Source of the DNA: an uncultured Lachnospiraceae bacterium
Lineage (GTDB): Bacteria > Bacillota > Clostridia > Lachnospirales > Lachnospiraceae
Assembly: GCA_910578475.1 (NCBI GenBank)
Contig: CAJTRK010000001.1
Coordinates: 1-64,000, forward strand
Reading direction: 5' to 3'
Length of the DNA: 64,000 bases
In this document: in pieces, positions 61,909 through 64,000 of the stretch
Layout of the letters: each line of letters starts with the position of its first letter
Position numbering within the stretch: position 1 is the stretch's first letter
The notes under the pieces: model-generated
Databases searched by the model: none
Seen by the model: only the letters and a program-made list of their open reading frames with translations
Told to the model about the DNA's origin: nothing
Translations under genes and position numbers: made by a program

Positions 61909-63416
61909 AGCGAATAATCGACAATATTTCCGTGCGGAAAATGGCGGTCTGCGCAGCGGTTCTGTTTGCGCTTTCCATTATCCCGCTGCTGCTGCTCGGA
62001 AGATATAATGTGATGTGTATAGACGATTACAATTACGGCAGGCTTGTTCACGAAACATGGCTGTCCACCGGTTCTCTGTGGCAGTCCATACTGACTGCGC
62101 TCCGGCAGACCGGGGATTTTTATACAGGGTGGCAGGGCACTTATGTATCCTGTTTTCTGATGGCGGTCTGTCCGATGAATTTTTGGTATGAAACAGCGTT
62201 TCTCGTGCCGGTCATCATGATAGGAATGTTTGCGGGAGCCACCTTTGCGTTCGGGAGACAGATTCTGACCAAATGGCTCGGCAGCGACGGAAAGCACGCT
62301 TCGCTTGTGATGTTTCTGCTTCTGTTTATGTTTTATCAGGTTATGGAAGCGCCGTTTGAAGGGATATACTGGTATAACGGAGCGACCCATTATGTTTTGA
62401 TGGAAGCGCTCCTGTTCATCATGCTGACACTTGTGTCAGGAATATTGTGGACGGAAAAAAAAGGCGCCATGACGCTCCGGTGCGTCTTTGCGGTTCTGCT
62501 CGGCGTTATCGTAGGCGGCGGCAATCTGGTGACGGCGCTTCAGGCCGAGATATTGCTGACGCTTTTGCTTCTTTTTACCTTTGTGAGCAGGCGGCAGAAG
62601 ACACTCTTTGTCCTTCTTCCGTTTCTGGCTTTTACGGCGGGCTTTCTGTGCAATATTCTGGCGCCGGGGAACGCGATGCGGGCGAGTCTGGATACGGATG
62701 TGGGTTATTCGCCTGTGATGGCGGTTATCCTGTCTTTTTATTACGCGTTTGTTTTTCTGTTGGGTTGGACGAATAACTTTGTGATATTCATCTGGCTTGC
62801 GTTGCTGCCGGTACTGTGGCGGATAGGCAGAAATTCCGAAAAGCGTTTTGTGCATCCCGTATGGGTGACGGCGGGCGCTTTCTGCCTTCTGTCCGCGATG
62901 TTTACGCCGACGCTGTATGCGGTCGGTATGGTGGGGCTGTCCAGAGTGGATAATATTATTCAGATGGTTTATTATCTGTGCCTGTTCTTTGTGACGACGT
63001 ACTGGTTCGGCTGGTTCAGCCATCGAAATGAGAAGGAAGCGGCTGACAGGGACTCTGCGGGAGCTCTTCTCGGCATGTTTCTGGAACGCACCGGGAACCG
63101 GATGACGGTCGTCTGCGGCCTGCTCGTTTTGCTCCTGTGGACGCTTACGGCCGACAAAAACACATATACGGGCATTTCGGCTCTGCGTTCTCTGATGAAC
63201 AAAGATGCGGCCGTTTATTATGAAGAAGCGATGGAACGGCATGCGGTTTATGTGGATGATACGATAAAAGACGTCGTTATCGAGCCTTTTTCCGCCAGAC
63301 CGGCGCTGTTCGATTTCGAGGATTTGACGACGGATACGGAGAACTGGCTGAACCTCGCGGTTTCCGATTATTATCATAAAGATTCGGTGAAATTGAGAGA
63401 CAACGGGGCAAAATAG
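61905..63416 (+). CDS. DUF6056-like polytopic membrane protein (paralogue of the gene at 47233)
   Basis: 503 residues starting at GTG, overlapping the preceding stop as GTGA, with AAGGAG upstream. About eleven helices. VMCIDDYNYGRLVHETW in the first external loop, TGWQGTYVSCFLMAVCP and EGIYWYNGATHYVLMEALLF are the family blocks. The short external C-terminus ends WLNLAVSDYYHKDSV, as in the 47233 protein. Likely GT-C-type activity, by inference only. Confidence 0.72.
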   Translation: MKRIIDNISVRKMAVCAAVLFALSIIPLLLLGRYNVMCIDDYNYGRLVHETWLSTGSLWQSILTALRQTGDFYTGWQGTYVSCFLMAVCPMNFWYETAFLVPVIMIGMFAGATFAFGRQILTKWLGSDGKHASLVMFLLLFMFYQVMEAPFEGIYWYNGATHYVLMEALLFIMLTLVSGILWTEKKGAMTLRCVFAVLLGVIVGGGNLVTALQAEILLTLLLLFTFVSRRQKTLFVLLPFLAFTAGFLCNILAPGNAMRASLDTDVGYSPVMAVILSFYYAFVFLLGWTNNFVIFIWLALLPVLWRIGRNSEKRFVHPVWVTAGAFCLLSAMFTPTLYAVGMVGLSRVDNIIQMVYYLCLFFVTTYWFGWFSHRNEKEAADRDSAGALLGMFLERTGNRMTVVCGLLVLLLWTLTADKNTYTGISALRSLMNKDAAVYYEEAMERHAVYVDDTIKDVVIEPFSARPALFDFEDLTTDTENWLNLAVSDYYHKDSVKLRDNGAK

Positions 63417-63433
63417 AAAGGACTGGCTGTATT

Positions 63434-64000
63434 ATGGGGACGGAGAAGCGAAAACTTCCGAATGTCACGCTGGCGGCGATGACCAGCGTTAATCTTTACG
63501 AAACGATACATGCGCTCGCATATAGTATGCGGGGCATTGAATTTGGGGAAGTGGTTCTTATTACCCACAGAAAGCCCTTTTTTTTGCCAAAAGGCATTCA
63601 TTATAAACACACTTCCAAATTAAAGGATATTGACGCATTTAATTATAAGATGGTTTATGAGCTGGCGGAGCATATCGATACGGAATTTGTACTGCTTGTG
63701 CATTACGACGGATTTGTGGTGCATCCGGAAAGCTGGCGGGATGAATTTCTGGATTACGATTATATCGGCTCCCCCTGGCCGCTGCCGAAGAATAATTATG
63801 CTTACCGGGACGCCAAAGGAGAAATCTGCCGGGTAGGAAACAGTGTTTCCATTCGGAGTAAAAAATTGCTGCAATTCCCGAAACAGGCCGCGCTGAAATG
63901 GGAAAAGATGCCGGACGGAAACTATAACGAAGATACTTTTCTCTGCTGCAAATACAAAAATGTCATCGAAGAGGCGGGAATGCGCTTTGCGCCGATTGAA
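63434..64000 (+). CDS. DUF5672-type glycosyltransferase-like protein (partial, runs off the window)
   Basis: The first 189 residues are present and the frame is still open at base 64000. It begins KLPNVTLAAMTSVNLYETIHAL, followed by LLVHYDGFVVHPESW, DYDYIGSPWPLP and GNSVSIRSKKLL. This series matches DUF5672, a GT-A-like family seen at the ends of glycan loci. YDG takes the place of a QWDG motif, and the Asp could be the metal ligand. AAAGGA lies upstream of the ATG. Confidence 0.8.
   Translation, partial: MGTEKRKLPNVTLAAMTSVNLYETIHALAYSMRGIEFGEVVLITHRKPFFLPKGIHYKHTSKLKDIDAFNYKMVYELAEHIDTEFVLLVHYDGFVVHPESWRDEFLDYDYIGSPWPLPKNNYAYRDAKGEICRVGNSVSIRSKKLLQFPKQAALKWEKMPDGNYNEDTFLCCKYKNVIEEAGMRFAPIE

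Overview
The window looks like a Lachnospiraceae-type Firmicutes (Bacillota, Clostridia) chromosome. Start codons are preceded by strong AGGAGG-like ribosome sites, GC is moderate, the membrane-protein families (DUF6020 and DUF6056 types) are ones I associate with gut Lachnospiraceae, and there is a truncated IS21-family element. No rRNA, tRNA or CRISPR array was seen. About 55 kb of the 64 kb is one enormous, almost entirely plus-strand surface-glycan locus, so most genes are glycosyltransferases, nucleotide-sugar enzymes, flippases and polytopic membrane proteins.

Layout. 1-767: 3' end of an IS21-type element (istB tail plus terminal repeats) inserted into a LysR-type regulator, of which only the C-terminal part remains. 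793-3060 (minus): a two-gene operon, a fold-type III PLP decarboxylase followed by an ATP-grasp ligase. 3245-3745: a cytoplasmic Cu/Zn superoxide dismutase. A strong promoter at 3742-3770 opens the glycan locus: HP-motif (GT52-like) glycosyltransferase, PglK-type ABC flippase, GtrA, a 39-bp perfect inverted-repeat element, acyltransferase-3 and a GT-C-like membrane protein (to 10396). 10400-13281 (minus): an AT-rich three-gene island (degenerate DUF262-like protein, DUF3696-like AAA ATPase, unknown third protein) that resembles a defence module. 13504-19962: WecE aminotransferase, a membrane protein, GNAT acetyltransferase, GtrB-like GT2 and a DUF6020-like protein. 19952-31104: a strong promoter and a leader with tandem hairpin repeats, a Wzy/ligase-like protein, PglF-PglE-PglC, a PLP lyase plus second ATP-grasp pair, a PglA-like GT4 and a TviB/WbpO-like dehydrogenase. 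31140-39423: deacetylase, GT4s, TviC/WbpP-like epimerase, an unusual formyltransferase and membrane proteins. 39407-51776: a Dlt-like esterification set (DltA-like ligase, carrier protein, MBOAT, two SGNH proteins) with an embedded formyltransferase, then acyltransferase-3 and a deacetylase. 51863-64000: two AsnB-type amidotransferases, GT4, GT2, two GT11 fucosyltransferase-like proteins, a second PglK flippase, DUF6056 and a partial DUF5672 gene.

How it may fit together (inference). Cytoplasmic enzymes would make a UDP-4-amino-4,6-dideoxy-sugar (PglF/E), dTDP-Fuc4N (WecE, then GNAT or formylation) and UDP-GalNAcA (TviC/TviB). PglC and PglA would start a lipid-linked oligosaccharide, GT4/GT2/GT11 enzymes extend it, PglK-type ABC proteins flip it, and Wzy polymerises or ligates it. 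GtrB and GtrA would feed the GT-C-like enzymes that decorate the glycan outside. AsnB proteins may amidate uronic acids, ATP-grasp ligases may acylate amino sugars with amino acids, and the Dlt-like set may esterify the finished glycan.
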